Shown in pieces: positions 16,439-25,154 of a DNA stretch of 35,595 nucleotides (its first letter is position 1; every line of letters begins with the position of its first letter). This DNA is from Deltaproteobacteria bacterium. Its GTDB lineage: Bacteria; Desulfobacterota; Desulfobacteria; Desulfobacterales; Desulfosarcinaceae. Location of the stretch: positions 1-35,595 of the forward strand of contig JAKAFO010000008.1 of assembly GCA_021819735.1 (NCBI GenBank), written 5' to 3'. The position numbers and the translations under genes are program-made. The notes below the pieces were generated by a model. That model saw only the letters and a program-made list of their open reading frames with translations. It was not told where the DNA came from and did not search any database.

Positions 16439-18253
16439 CTAATTCTTGGATTGCCAGACGACCAGGCCGATGCCTTGGGCGCTGAGCAGGTCGGTAATGG
16501 CCGAGTGCAGCGGTGCATCCGACAGCAGCGTGGGTTTGTTTTCGGCATTGGTATAAAGCAGGCCTGGCAGGGTGACCGTGGTGTTGTACTCGGCCGGCCG
16601 CGGTGCCGCAAGGAACGAAGGCTTTTCGGCCACGCGCTCGCCCAGCCCGACCAGGAGCTTGGCTGCGATGGTCATGTTGGTGTCTTCGGCGCCGATCTGC
16701 ACCAGGGTGAGGCCGCCCTCCTGGATGGCCTTGGCTGCCCCGCCGTAAAGCTCGCCGAAATCCAATAAAACTTCCTTGCCGTCCATGGTGGCCACCAGGT
16801 TGGCGAAAGCTTCGATCTGCTCCCCTCCAAAGGAAAAGGTGACCGGTACATTGGGCGCATACGAGAAATGCAGGGCCTTTGACAGGTGCTGCACGAACTC
16901 CCGCTGGCTGGTCGGCGTCAGGGCCAGGATGTTTTTGACCGCGTGCCGGCTCCCGCCGGTGGGCGCGGTTGCGGTCGCGCCGCCGGGCAGCACCTCCTTG
17001 AGCACCAAACCGTTTTGCTCCAGATAGCGGCGCATGGATTCGGGGGTCTGTTCGTCGGCCGTTTGAATGGGGGTGATGCACAACTGGCGGCCGTCGCTTG
17101 CCGGCTTGACCCATTTGGCCCGCACGGCCACGTGCACCCCCTGATCCTCGAAGTCCACCGAGGTGGGTGTGTTGGCCTCATCTTCCACCGAATCGAAGAT
17201 GGCGGCGATGATCTGCTGGGCGGAGTCGTCCTTGCTATAGGCCACCACCTTGGCTTGGGGCATTTGCTTTGCGAGCAGCTCCGGGGCCTGGCCCATGATT
17301 TTCCCGTCCTGGGAGAAGAAGAGCCGGTGGCGGTCCAGTTCCATCAGGGGATGCCGGGAGAGGTCGATTTCAAAGTCGGTGCGCCCCTCCCGGGGCACAT
17401 AATAGGTGCCCTTTGCGATGAGTCGGCCGCCCACGGTGGCCGCGGCGGCGGCCAGGGGGTCTTGGGGCGTTGGGGTGGCGGCCGGCGGCGGGGCGATCTG
17501 CGGGGATCGGCTCGCTGCACCGGCCTGGAGCTCAGGCGGCGCGTCGGGAGCCAAAGGTTCGCCTGTCCCGCCGCCCTCTTTGGCGGCCAGCGCTTCCCAC
17601 TGCTTCTCGCGCGTGGCGGGATCGGGCAGGTAGATCTTCTGTCCGGCGTAAATGCGGTTGATGTCTTTGATTTCAGGATTGGCGGCCTTAAGCAGTTCCA
17701 CGCCTTCCTTGTACGCCTGGGTGCCGAGACGGCCGTAGCGCCGGGACACGATCTGATTGACCGTGTCGCCGCGCTGGATCTCGTAGGCCTCGGTCTTTTG
17801 CTCGAGCGCATCCAGATCTTTGTCTTTGGACAAGTTGACGATGGGGATGGTCACCACGCCGCTGTCCTGGCCCGGCAAGGCGCCATGCTCGAGCTTGCGC
17901 AAGGGAATGTCGATGGCCTGACCGGGCCGCACCAGGTCGATATCCGGCACATGCGGGTTCAGGCGCTGGAAGATACCCAGAAAATCGCGGAAATCCTGAT
18001 TGGCGATTTCGCCTTTCTGGCGGAAGATCTTAAGAACCCAATCGCCCCGCTGCACCACGTACGGTTCGCACAGGATGTCCCAGCCGCGGTCGTAGCGCAC
18101 GATGTAGTTCTTGTACACCAGGCTGCTGGCCTGGGCGGCCGGCGGTCCTAACATCCAGACGAGAAGAAAGACGGCCGACCCGATTCCCCGCAAGCATTGG
18201 GTGCGCATCCAGCCGGCGTGCTTCCTGGTGGCTTTGCCATGGGGTTCAATCAT
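16439..18253 (-). CDS. Exported LysM protein of unknown function
   Basis: The 604-residue product has an N-terminal signal (cleavage likely after AAQAS, about residue 43). A LysM-like region is near 60-115 (VQRGDWVLKIFRQKG, ending PGQAIDIPL) and a second near 155-210 (IQRGDTVNQIVSRRYG, ending AGQKIYLPD), which should bind peptidoglycan. A Pro/Ala-rich linker follows and then a long C-terminal part I do not recognise (about 285-604). It resembles large LysM envelope proteins found near pilus genes in Desulfobacterota. ATG 18253 is used; an in-frame ATG at residue 16 is an alternative. The gene is 15 bases after thrC and 44 before the TPR lipoprotein, all leftward. Confidence 0.75.
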   Translation of the reverse strand: MIEPHGKATRKHAGWMRTQCLRGIGSAVFLLVWMLGPPAAQASSLVYKNYIVRYDRGWDILCEPYVVQRGDWVLKIFRQKGEIANQDFRDFLGIFQRLNPHVPDIDLVRPGQAIDIPLRKLEHGALPGQDSGVVTIPIVNLSKDKDLDALEQKTEAYEIQRGDTVNQIVSRRYGRLGTQAYKEGVELLKAANPEIKDINRIYAGQKIYLPDPATREKQWEALAAKEGGGTGEPLAPDAPPELQAGAASRSPQIAPPPAATPTPQDPLAAAAATVGGRLIAKGTYYVPREGRTDFEIDLSRHPLMELDRHRLFFSQDGKIMGQAPELLAKQMPQAKVVAYSKDDSAQQIIAAIFDSVEDEANTPTSVDFEDQGVHVAVRAKWVKPASDGRQLCITPIQTADEQTPESMRRYLEQNGLVLKEVLPGGATATAPTGGSRHAVKNILALTPTSQREFVQHLSKALHFSYAPNVPVTFSFGGEQIEAFANLVATMDGKEVLLDFGELYGGAAKAIQEGGLTLVQIGAEDTNMTIAAKLLVGLGERVAEKPSFLAAPRPAEYNTTVTLPGLLYTNAENKPTLLSDAPLHSAITDLLSAQGIGLVVWQSKN

Positions 18254-18268
18254 GATTGCTGCCGCTCG

Positions 18269-19777
18269 TTATTCCTTTTTCTTCACAAGCTTCAAATCGA
18301 GGGCGATATCCCGGCTCACGGCCTGCACGAAGCTGTCGAAGGCCTCGCCGGACAAGGGCCGCCCCGGGGCCGGTACCTGTGACAGGTCACCGGGGTGGAT
18401 GTAGATCGGCGCGTTCATCAGCGTCGGCTGCGGTGCCACTTCGAACTCGGCCGGAAATTGATCGGAGAAGTAAAGATCCTGGAACCCGGCGAATTTCAGG
18501 GCGTGGGCCGTGGAATCGATGATGGCCGTTTCGGTTTTGTTGGCCAGGCCCATCTCCACCGCACGTTTTAAACCGGCCAGACACTCGCCGCCATGGGTGC
18601 AGGCAATATGGCCGTTGCGGTTGGCCTGCAACTGCCAATCCATGATCTCCTGTTCGGCCACCTGCACGAAATGCACCCGCTGGCAACCGGCCCGGGCGTT
18701 GTACTGCTCCACCAACTGGATGACGCGGGGCATGGAGACCGGGTTGCCGATCATGGCGGCCTGGGCCACCGAGGCACGCACGTTCTGGGGCACGAATTTT
18801 CGCCGGTCGCGGTCGGGCTCGCGGTAGTATTGGTAGACCGGGTCGGCATGGGAAGATTGCACGCCGATGATCTTGGGCAAGGCCGTGATCAGGCCGATCT
18901 GGTGGAACTTGAGAAACCCGCTCATCACGGCCGTGATGTTGCCGGCGTTGCCGATGGGCACCACTACCACCTTATCGGCCACGTCATACTCGAACTCCTG
19001 GGCGATCTCATAGGAGTAGGACTCCTGTCCCAGGACGCGCCAGGCGTTCTTGGAGTTGAGCAGGGCCACTTCGTACTGCTCGGACAGGGCCTCGACCACT
19101 TTCATGCAATCATCGAAGACGCCCGGAATCTCATACACCTTGGCGCCGCTGCCCAGCGGCTGCGACAACTGCTGGGGGGTGACTTTTTTGTGGGGCAGCA
19201 GCACGGCCGACTGGATGTCGGGGCGCAAGTAAGAGGCGTAGAGCGCGGCCGCGGCCGATGTGTCGCCGGTCGAAGCACACACCGCCAGCACATTGGAAAC
19301 CTTGCCGCTTTTGATCAGATGGTTGATATAGCTCAGAGCGCTGGCCATGCCGCGATCTTTGAACGAAGCGCTGGGGTTCTGGCCATCGTTCTTGTAGTAG
19401 AAGCGCAGGCCCACATCGCGCTGCAAGCCCCGATTGGCTTCCACCACCGGCGTGTGGCCTTCGCCCAGGTAGACCACCGCATCTAAGGGAATATTGGGTC
19501 CGATGAACTCGTGGTAGCGGTAGATTCCCTTGAGGGCCGGCAGGGTCAGCATGCGCCGGTAATCGAAGATCCGCCGCCATTGGGCGGCCGGGATCTCTTT
19601 GAGTTGTTCGAAGTGGGCGTCGTGGAGCAGCAGCACTTGCCCACACTTGGGGCAGGTGTAGAGCAGTTTCTGGATATCGAATTGCGCCGCGCAGGAGAGG
19701 CAGCGGTAGATCAGCCGCCCCGAAGGCCGCGGAATCAGATGGGGTTGTATGTCCGGGGGGAACTGTTCCGGTTTCAT
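18269..19777 (-). CDS. thrC: Threonine synthase
   Basis: This is a PLP enzyme that converts O-phosphohomoserine to threonine. The 502-residue product has an N-terminal zinc-ribbon-like segment (CLSCAAQF and CPKCGQ), the PLP-binding lysine in [10 protein letters not shown], and the glycine/serine PLP loop [17 protein letters not shown], with [11 protein letters not shown] further on. The frame is open up to 19996 inside serS, but the ATG at 19777 overlaps the serS stop by four bases (ATGA), giving translational coupling and the normal N-terminus. The family also contains related PLP lyases, but the length and motifs fit threonine synthase well. Confidence 0.92.
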   Translation of the reverse strand: MKPEQFPPDIQPHLIPRPSGRLIYRCLSCAAQFDIQKLLYTCPKCGQVLLLHDAHFEQLKEIPAAQWRRIFDYRRMLTLPALKGIYRYHEFIGPNIPLDAVVYLGEGHTPVVEANRGLQRDVGLRFYYKNDGQNPSASFKDRGMASALSYINHLIKSGKVSNVLAVCASTGDTSAAAALYASYLRPDIQSAVLLPHKKVTPQQLSQPLGSGAKVYEIPGVFDDCMKVVEALSEQYEVALLNSKNAWRVLGQESYSYEIAQEFEYDVADKVVVVPIGNAGNITAVMSGFLKFHQIGLITALPKIIGVQSSHADPVYQYYREPDRDRRKFVPQNVRASVAQAAMIGNPVSMPRVIQLVEQYNARAGCQRVHFVQVAEQEIMDWQLQANRNGHIACTHGGECLAGLKRAVEMGLANKTETAIIDSTAHALKFAGFQDLYFSDQFPAEFEVAPQPTLMNAPIYIHPGDLSQVPAPGRPLSGEAFDSFVQAVSRDIALDLKLVKKKE

Positions 19778-21048
19778 GGTACGATGCGTTCCTTTCCGCC
19801 CATATACGGGCGCAGCGCCGGGGGAATCACGATCGATCCGTCGGCCTGCTGAAAGTTTTCCAGCAGGGCGGCCACCGTGCGCCCCACGGCCAGGCCCGAG
19901 CCGTTGAGGGTGTGCACGAGCTGGGTGCCCTTTTGACCCTTGCGTTTGAAGCGGATGTTGCCCCTGCGCGCCTGGAAATCCTCGAAGTTGCTGCACGAGG
20001 AGATCTCGCGGTAGACATTCTGGATCGGCATCCAGACTTCGATGTCGTAGGTCTTGGCCGCCGAAAAGCCCATGTCTCCGGCGCAGAGCAGCACCACGCG
20101 GTAGGGCAGTTCCAAGCGCTGCAAGATCGTCTCGGCGTTGGCCAGCAAGCTCTCCAACTCGTCATAGGAGGATTCGGGCGTGGCGAACTTGACCAGCTCC
20201 ACCTTGTTGAACTGGTGCTGGCGGATCAAGCCGCGCGTGTCCTTGCCGTAGGAGCCCGCCTCGGAGCGGAAGCAGGGCGTATGGGCGGTGTAGCGGATGG
20301 GCAGCCGCTCTTCGGCCAGAACCTCTCCCTGGTGGATGTTGGTCACCGGCACTTCGGCCGTGGGGATCAGGAAGAAGTCCCGGCCGTCCAGCTTGAACAG
20401 ATCTTCTTCGAATTTGGGCAACTGGCCGGTGTTGGTCATGGTCTGGCGGTTGACCATGAATGGCGGCAGCACTTCGGTGTAGCCGTGTTCCGTGGTGTGG
20501 ATGTCCAGCATGAAGTTGATCAGGGCCCGCTCCAGGCGGGCGCCGGCGCCCAGGTAGAGCGGAAAGCGCGCGCCGGCAATCTGGGCGGCCCTGGCAAAAT
20601 CCAGAATGCCCAGGCGCTCGCCCAGGTCCCAATGCCCCTTGACCTCGAAGTCGAAGCGCGGCGGGGTACCGACGGTTTTGACCACCGGATTGTCTTCCGC
20701 ACTGTGCCCCAGGGGTACCGAGGCATGGGGGATGTTGGGGATGTTGAGCATGAACTGCTGGAGCCGCTCATCGTGGCCCGCCAACTCGGGCTCCAGCACC
20801 TTGATGCGGTCGCCCACCGCGCGCATTTCGGCCATCATCTCTCCGGCCTCCTGCCCCTGCTTTTTGAGCTGGGCGATCTGTTCGGAGGCCACGTTGCGCC
20901 GGTTGCGCAGTTGTTCGATTTCGGAGAGCACCGCGCTGCGCGCACGATCGGATTCACTAAAAACGCTCCAATCGATGGTGCCGTGGCGTTTGGCCAGGGC
21001 TTCCTGGACGGCCGCTAAATTTTGTCGTACAAACTTGATTTCCAGCAT
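19774..21048 (-). CDS. serS: Seryl-tRNA synthetase
   Basis: This class II aminoacyl-tRNA synthetase charges tRNA-Ser with serine. The 424-residue product has the long N-terminal coiled-coil arm (about 30-105) that grips the tRNA, then the catalytic domain with [10 protein letters not shown] and [14 protein letters not shown], motif 2 around [21 protein letters not shown], and motif 3 near the C-terminus ([18 protein letters not shown]). ATG 21048 gives the standard start [10 protein letters not shown], with AGGT before it; the frame continues upstream to 21090 without support. It is the first gene of a leftward operon with thrC, the LysM gene and the TPR gene. Confidence 0.95.
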   Translation of the reverse strand: MLEIKFVRQNLAAVQEALAKRHGTIDWSVFSESDRARSAVLSEIEQLRNRRNVASEQIAQLKKQGQEAGEMMAEMRAVGDRIKVLEPELAGHDERLQQFMLNIPNIPHASVPLGHSAEDNPVVKTVGTPPRFDFEVKGHWDLGERLGILDFARAAQIAGARFPLYLGAGARLERALINFMLDIHTTEHGYTEVLPPFMVNRQTMTNTGQLPKFEEDLFKLDGRDFFLIPTAEVPVTNIHQGEVLAEERLPIRYTAHTPCFRSEAGSYGKDTRGLIRQHQFNKVELVKFATPESSYDELESLLANAETILQRLELPYRVVLLCAGDMGFSAAKTYDIEVWMPIQNVYREISSCSNFEDFQARRGNIRFKRKGQKGTQLVHTLNGSGLAVGRTVAALLENFQQADGSIVIPPALRPYMGGKERIVP

Positions 21049-21062
21049 ACCATACCTATATT
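21035..21062 (+). promoter_or_regulatory. Candidate sigma-70 promoter for the structured RNA / cyclo-ligase transcript
   Basis: TTGATT (21035-21040), a 16-base spacer and TATATT (21057-21062) match the -35 and -10 hexamers at 4/6 and 5/6. Transcription would begin near 21069, just before the structured segment, and the promoter overlaps the first codons of the divergent serS gene. Confidence 0.4.
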
Positions 21063-21082
21063 GATTCAGTTTTTTTCTTAAA

Positions 21083-21240
21083 GCCGGCAACTACCGTCCA
21101 ATAGGGGCTTCTGGCCCGCCGGTGGGCCGGAAAGACAAAGCGAAAGCAAGTGCACCGTGGCCAAAACTGTACTGCAAGCATGTGATTTGGTCAATGTTTA
21201 ATATGAGTTGAGGCCTGTGCCCGGTTGCGGTAGAACGTCC
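21083..21240 (+). ncRNA. Structured RNA candidate upstream of the cyclo-ligase gene, possible 6S RNA
   Basis: The 5' and 3' ends of this segment pair: GGC 86-88 with GTC 237-239, CTACCG 91-96 with CGGTAG 228-233, CAA 99-101 with TTG 225-227, and GGGC 105-108 with GCCC 219-222 (last digits of 21,xxx positions). Two hairpins lie inside. One is CTGGCCC/GGGCCGG at 21111-21130, of 7 bp. The other spans about 21154-21197, with an 8-bp run TGGCCAAA/TTTGGTCA. 6S RNA (ssrS) lies directly before the 5-formyltetrahydrofolate cyclo-ligase gene (ygfA) in many proteobacteria, so position suggests 6S. The three-way shape is not the classical long rod, so a different RNA or a leader element is also possible. 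Confidence 0.35.
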
Positions 21241-21280
21241 TTTAGAGATGCGGACACCCTTATGGAAATCGGAGAGAGCG

Positions 21281-21868
21281 ATGGAGGAAATCAGAGAGAA
21301 GAAGCAAGAGTTGCGTAACGAGATGGTGCGGAAAATAACCGCCATGCCCCAAGAACAGTTGGCCGCCAAAACCAAGGCCATCGAAAACCGGCTGTTCGAA
21401 TTCGCCAACTTCCTGGAGTCGCGCATCGTATTGCTCTATACGCCGGCCCAGGTCGAAGTGAATACCATGGAGATTCTCAAGCGCTCCTACCTTTACAACA
21501 AGATCGTTGTATTGCCGGTCTTCGATCCCCAGAACCGCGCCACCCGCCTCTATAAAGTGGACGATCTGGCCAAGGATCTGGTCACGGGTCTGCGCGGCAA
21601 TCTGGAACCCAATCCCAAACGCTGCAAAATTGTGCCCATGGATTGCCTGGACATCGCCATCATTCCCGCACTGGCCATGGACGAAAAGGGCGGACGGCTC
21701 GGCCTGGGCAAGGGGTGCTACGATCGCCTGATCCCGGATCTGCCCATGACCACGCGCAAGGTCGGCCTGGTTTTGGAAGCCCAGATTCTTGCCAACGTGC
21801 CCACCGAAGGCCATGACAAACATGTGGACATCGTGATCACCGAAGAGCGCATCGTCTACAAGATTTAA
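21281..21868 (+). CDS. 5-formyltetrahydrofolate cyclo-ligase
   Basis: The 195-residue cytosolic enzyme uses ATP to convert 5-formyltetrahydrofolate to 5,10-methenyltetrahydrofolate, returning this storage folate to the one-carbon pool. Visible motifs are the basic N-terminal KKQELRNEMVRK, the central LEPNPK and the C-terminal IIPALAMDEKGGRLGLGKGCYDR, which resembles the substrate- and ATP-binding loop of the family. ATG 21281 is preferred to ATG 21248, because GGAGAG lies 4 bases before it. The stop codon overlaps the stop of the convergent potassium channel gene (shared TTAA at 21865-21868), leaving no room for a terminator between them. Confidence 0.9.
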   Translation: MEEIREKKQELRNEMVRKITAMPQEQLAAKTKAIENRLFEFANFLESRIVLLYTPAQVEVNTMEILKRSYLYNKIVVLPVFDPQNRATRLYKVDDLAKDLVTGLRGNLEPNPKRCKIVPMDCLDIAIIPALAMDEKGGRLGLGKGCYDRLIPDLPMTTRKVGLVLEAQILANVPTEGHDKHVDIVITEERIVYKI

Positions 21869-22893
21869 TCGGCGATGGCCTTGGCTCCAGGGGCGGCTGG
21901 ATTGAGCACCGCTTCCAGCCGCTTGAGATTGGACGGCTCCCCCACCGCGATAACGGTATCGCCGGCTCTCAACTCCGCTTCAAACGATGGATTGAACAGC
22001 ATTTGGTCGTTGGCCTTCTTGATGGCGATGATGATCAGTTGATATTGCTGGCGGATACCGGAATCCTTGAGCATCAAGCCATTGAGGGCCGAGGCGTCGG
22101 CCACGGGGATCTCTTCCATCTGAATGTCGTTGTGATGCTGGGTGAAGGCCAGCTCCAAAAAGTTGGTCACCGTGGGGCGGATGATGCGTTGGGCCATGGT
22201 GGCGGCGCCGATTTCGTAGGGCGCTTCCACCGTATCGGCGCCGGCGGCCGTGAGTTTCTTCTTGGCCGCTTCGTTGCCGGCCCGCGCGATGATCGTTATA
22301 CGCGGCGCCAATTGACGTGCCGTGAGCACGAGAAAGACGTTGTCGATGTCGGTGGCCAGGGCGGCGATCAAGGCCTTGGCGCGGTGCAATCCGGCTTTCA
22401 GCAAGACGGCCTCTTCGCCTGCGTTGGCGCAGAGGTAGATCATTTTCTTCGATTCGAAGGTGTCGATAAATTCCGGGTTCTTATCGATCACGACCAAATC
22501 GAAATTCTCCCTGCGAAGCTTGTCGCAGATCACTTTACCGATACGGCCGTAGCCGCAAATGATGTAGTGATTTTTCAAACGGTCGATTTTTCGATCCAAT
22601 TTTCGTCTCCCCAGCAATAAGAGAATGCGCCCTTCCACCATGAATTGAATAACGGCGGCGGCCACATAGAAAAAAAAGCCGACACCCAGCACGATGAGCG
22701 CCATGGAGAAGATTCGGCCCGGGTTCGAGAGCGGGTGGACTTCGCCATACCCCACCGTGGCCAAGGTGGTGATGGTCATGTAAAGGGCATCGATGGCGTT
22801 CCAGCCCTCGATGAGCATATAGCCTGCGGTTCCAAGGCCTGCGAAGAGGATGGAAAGCAGTACCGACCATGCGAAACGCGCAGTGGTTTTCAT
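21865..22893 (-). CDS. Potassium channel with pore and RCK (TrkA-N/TrkA-C) domains
   Basis: The 342-residue inner-membrane protein has two membrane helices flanking a pore loop with the K+ selectivity filter TVGYGE (about residues 46-51). A cytoplasmic RCK domain follows, starting at HYIICGYGRIGKVICDKL (a nucleotide-binding Rossmann motif), and then a TrkA-C type end (about 250-335). This is the Kch/MthK-type layout of a ligand-gated K+ channel subunit that assembles as a tetramer. Ligand and gating are unknown. A palindrome and promoter-like hexamers lie about 100 bases upstream. Confidence 0.92.
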   Translation of the reverse strand: MKTTARFAWSVLLSILFAGLGTAGYMLIEGWNAIDALYMTITTLATVGYGEVHPLSNPGRIFSMALIVLGVGFFFYVAAAVIQFMVEGRILLLLGRRKLDRKIDRLKNHYIICGYGRIGKVICDKLRRENFDLVVIDKNPEFIDTFESKKMIYLCANAGEEAVLLKAGLHRAKALIAALATDIDNVFLVLTARQLAPRITIIARAGNEAAKKKLTAAGADTVEAPYEIGAATMAQRIIRPTVTNFLELAFTQHHNDIQMEEIPVADASALNGLMLKDSGIRQQYQLIIIAIKKANDQMLFNPSFEAELRAGDTVIAVGEPSNLKRLEAVLNPAAPGAKAIAD

Positions 22894-22982
22894 TCAGGAT
22901 ATTGCCTGGCTGCTTGCGGTGGTGTTACCCCCGGCGCAGATCGGCCGCTGTTGACGTCCAGCCGTTCAGCGCTATCTTCGTA

Positions 22983-23017
22983 TCTTCATTTTTATGAAGA
23001 ATCGAGATAAATTGCAA
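22983..23017 (-). promoter_or_regulatory. Candidate promoter and overlapping palindrome upstream of the K+ channel gene
   Basis: On the minus strand TTGCAA (23012-23017), a 17-base spacer and TAAAAA (22989-22994) give a modest promoter (4/6 and 4/6). A 7-bp inverted repeat, TCTTCAT-TTTT-ATGAAGA at 22983-23000, covers the -10 element and could be an operator or a small hairpin. Confidence 0.3.
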
Positions 23018-23064
23018 GTTCCAGGATAAAACCAGAACCGAAGGGCGTGGTGCCGACTATCCGC

Positions 23065-23093
23065 TTGACCGTGCTGGCGGGCTCTGATAGACG
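23065..23093 (+). promoter_or_regulatory. Weak candidate promoter for pcm
   Basis: TTGACC (23065-23070), a 17-base spacer and TAGACG (23088-23093) match the hexamers at 5/6 and 3/6. The site lies 27 bases before the chosen pcm start and faces it. Confidence 0.3.
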
Positions 23094-23120
23094 GTCGCCG
23101 GGATGGGGGGTAGAGCCTCG

Positions 23121-23765
23121 ATGAAATTCGATCGCCTGCGTCAGGACATGGTAGAAAAACAGATCGAAGCCCGCGGCATTCGCGATGTCAACGTGCTGGC
23201 CGCCATGCGCAAAGTGCCGCGGCATCTGTTCGTCAGCGAAGCCTTGATGGACCAGGCCTACAACGATTTCCCCCTGCCCATCGGCGAGCAGCAAACCATT
23301 TCCCAGCCCTACATCGTGGCCGAAATGACCCAGGCCCTGCAACTGGGGCCGGACGACCGCGTGCTGGAAATCGGCACCGGGTCCGGCTATCAAGCCGCCA
23401 TCCTGGCCCAGATCGCCTTCCGGGTCTACACCATCGAGCGCATCCACTCGCTCTACCTCAAGGCACGCAAGCTCTTCGACCAAATGGGCTACCACAACAT
23501 CGTCATGCGCTATTCGGACGGCACCACCGGCTGGCGCGACGAAAGCCCCTTCGATGCCATCATCGTCACCGCCGGCGCGCCCGAAATCCCCGAGGTGCTG
23601 GTCAATCAACTGGCCGTGGGCGGGCGCCTGGTGATTCCCGTGGGCAACCAATACGTTCAGGAGTTGATCCGCCTGGTGCGCAATGAAAAAGGCGTGCAGC
23701 AAACCAACCTGGGCGGCTGCCGCTTCGTCAAACTCGTGGGCGAGCACGGCTGGAGCGAAACATGA
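23121..23765 (+). CDS. pcm: Protein-L-isoaspartate O-methyltransferase
   Basis: This 214-residue enzyme repairs age-damaged proteins by methylating L-isoaspartyl residues with S-adenosylmethionine. The SAM-binding motif I is [16 protein letters not shown]. The family's N-terminal pattern is present ([29 protein letters not shown]), along with [18 protein letters not shown] and the C-terminal [16 protein letters not shown] 23121 gives the usual N-terminus and has a G-rich stretch about 10 bases before it; ATG 23103 in the same frame is less likely. About 250 bases without a visible gene or tRNA separate it from the amidase. Confidence 0.95.
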   Translation: MKFDRLRQDMVEKQIEARGIRDVNVLAAMRKVPRHLFVSEALMDQAYNDFPLPIGEQQTISQPYIVAEMTQALQLGPDDRVLEIGTGSGYQAAILAQIAFRVYTIERIHSLYLKARKLFDQMGYHNIVMRYSDGTTGWRDESPFDAIIVTAGAPEIPEVLVNQLAVGGRLVIPVGNQYVQELIRLVRNEKGVQQTNLGGCRFVKLVGEHGWSET

Positions 23766-24013
23766 TGATCGCGGTTGTCCTCGAATTCCTCCCTTAAAGG
23801 CCAATCTGAAATCAGCGAAGCAGGCTCCCCCAAAATTGTCCTTTGACCTGGGCGTCAATTCTCTGTCGGCGCGTCCGCTTTGGTTTCTGATGATATCCAT
23901 AATTACAGTTGGTTAGAACGGATGGCAGCCGGCGAAAGCAAGGCATGGCTTTTGCTATCAAGGTCCCAGGCGGCGCTGCCGCCGATGGAACTAATTGATG
24001 GGCCGGAACCAAG

Positions 24014-25153
24014 ATGTTTACCAAAGGCCGACGTCGATCAGATCCCAGAGAGGCCATCCTCAGGGGGATCTATCACGATAACTTACGGATCACCGGCAAC
24101 GCCATTGCCCTGGGAAGGTGCGCCCGCCAGCGGCTGGGATGGGCGCGCTGGGGCGGCATCGGCGCCTTGATGTTGACCCTGATCCTGGGGGCCAGCACCG
24201 CGCTCAATCCAGCGCACAGTCCCAAGGAGGCGATGCCCGCGTTGATCCGCTCGAGCGCTCCGGCCGCCGGCCACGATCTTGGCGTCCCTGCCATCCATTC
24301 GGCGCAAGCACAGCCGCCCGCCGAACCGGGAGGGGCGAGCCTGCTGGCGCAGATCCCCATTTGGGATTATGCGGCCCCCGGCGACCCGCACCGCGAAGAC
24401 TACCGGCTGTTGTTCTCGCCGGATGACCGGGTGCGGCTCTCGTCGCTCTTCGGGCTGCAAGTCAAAACCATCGTCATCGATCCGGGCCATGGCGGGCACG
24501 ATCCCGGCGCCATCGGCACCCTGGGCACCCCGGAGAAGGAGATCACCCTGGATGTGGCCTTGCGGCTCAAAGAGCGCTTGATCAAGCAGGGGCGCTACAA
24601 TGTCCTGCTGACCCGCGCGGGCGACCAAAGCCTTTCCCTGGCCGGCCGCGTCGCGTTCGCCCGGCAGCATAAAACCGATCTCTTCATTTCGGTGCACGTA
24701 AACTCATTGCCCGACCAACGGCTGCATGTGATCGAAACCTACTACTTCGGGCCGCCGCTGAACTCCGACACCTTGCGGCTGGCCGAGCAGGAGAATAAGG
24801 AGTCCGGTTATGCCCTCGGTGAGATCGACGCGATCGTCGAAGATATCGGCAGCACCGTCAAACGCCAGGAATCGGCCCGGCTGGCCGCGGCCATCCAGAC
24901 CAGTCTCTTTCGCAACGTGAAAACCGAAGACGCCAAGGTGCGTGACGTGGGCATCAAAATGGCGCCCTTCGTCGTTCTGTCCAAAGTGGACGTGCCCAGC
25001 GTGCTGGTGGAGATCTCCTGTCTGACCAAGGCGACGGAAGAGGCCAAGCTCAAGTCGCCCGAGTACCGTGAAAAAGTTGCCGCCTATATGGAAGAAGGTA
25101 TTGCGGCTTACCTGGATATAAACCACGCAATCGCGTTACATGGAGAAAAATGA
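24014..25153 (+). CDS. N-acetylmuramoyl-L-alanine amidase (AmiC-type)
   Basis: The 379-residue product has a basic N-terminal region, a membrane-signal helix near 46-62 (WGGIGALMLTLILGAST), a Pro/Ala-rich stretch and an Amidase_3 catalytic domain from about residue 150. Zinc ligands are expected in VIDPGHGGHDPG, in EKEITLDV and in ISVHVNS, with the catalytic Glu in VLVEISC. It should cut the amide bond between muramic acid and the stem peptide in the periplasm, as in daughter-cell separation. The long basic head before the signal helix is unusual. The actin-like gene begins 1 base after the stop. Confidence 0.9.
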   Translation: MFTKGRRRSDPREAILRGIYHDNLRITGNAIALGRCARQRLGWARWGGIGALMLTLILGASTALNPAHSPKEAMPALIRSSAPAAGHDLGVPAIHSAQAQPPAEPGGASLLAQIPIWDYAAPGDPHREDYRLLFSPDDRVRLSSLFGLQVKTIVIDPGHGGHDPGAIGTLGTPEKEITLDVALRLKERLIKQGRYNVLLTRAGDQSLSLAGRVAFARQHKTDLFISVHVNSLPDQRLHVIETYYFGPPLNSDTLRLAEQENKESGYALGEIDAIVEDIGSTVKRQESARLAAAIQTSLFRNVKTEDAKVRDVGIKMAPFVVLSKVDVPSVLVEISCLTKATEEAKLKSPEYREKVAAYMEEGIAAYLDINHAIALHGEK

Positions 25154-25154
25154 G

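Noticed and set aside
23905-23935. A tRNA-like D-arm string (AGTTGGTTAGAAC) between pcm and the amidase
   Set aside because: No anticodon arm, T-arm (GTTCGA) or acceptor stem follows at the right distances.
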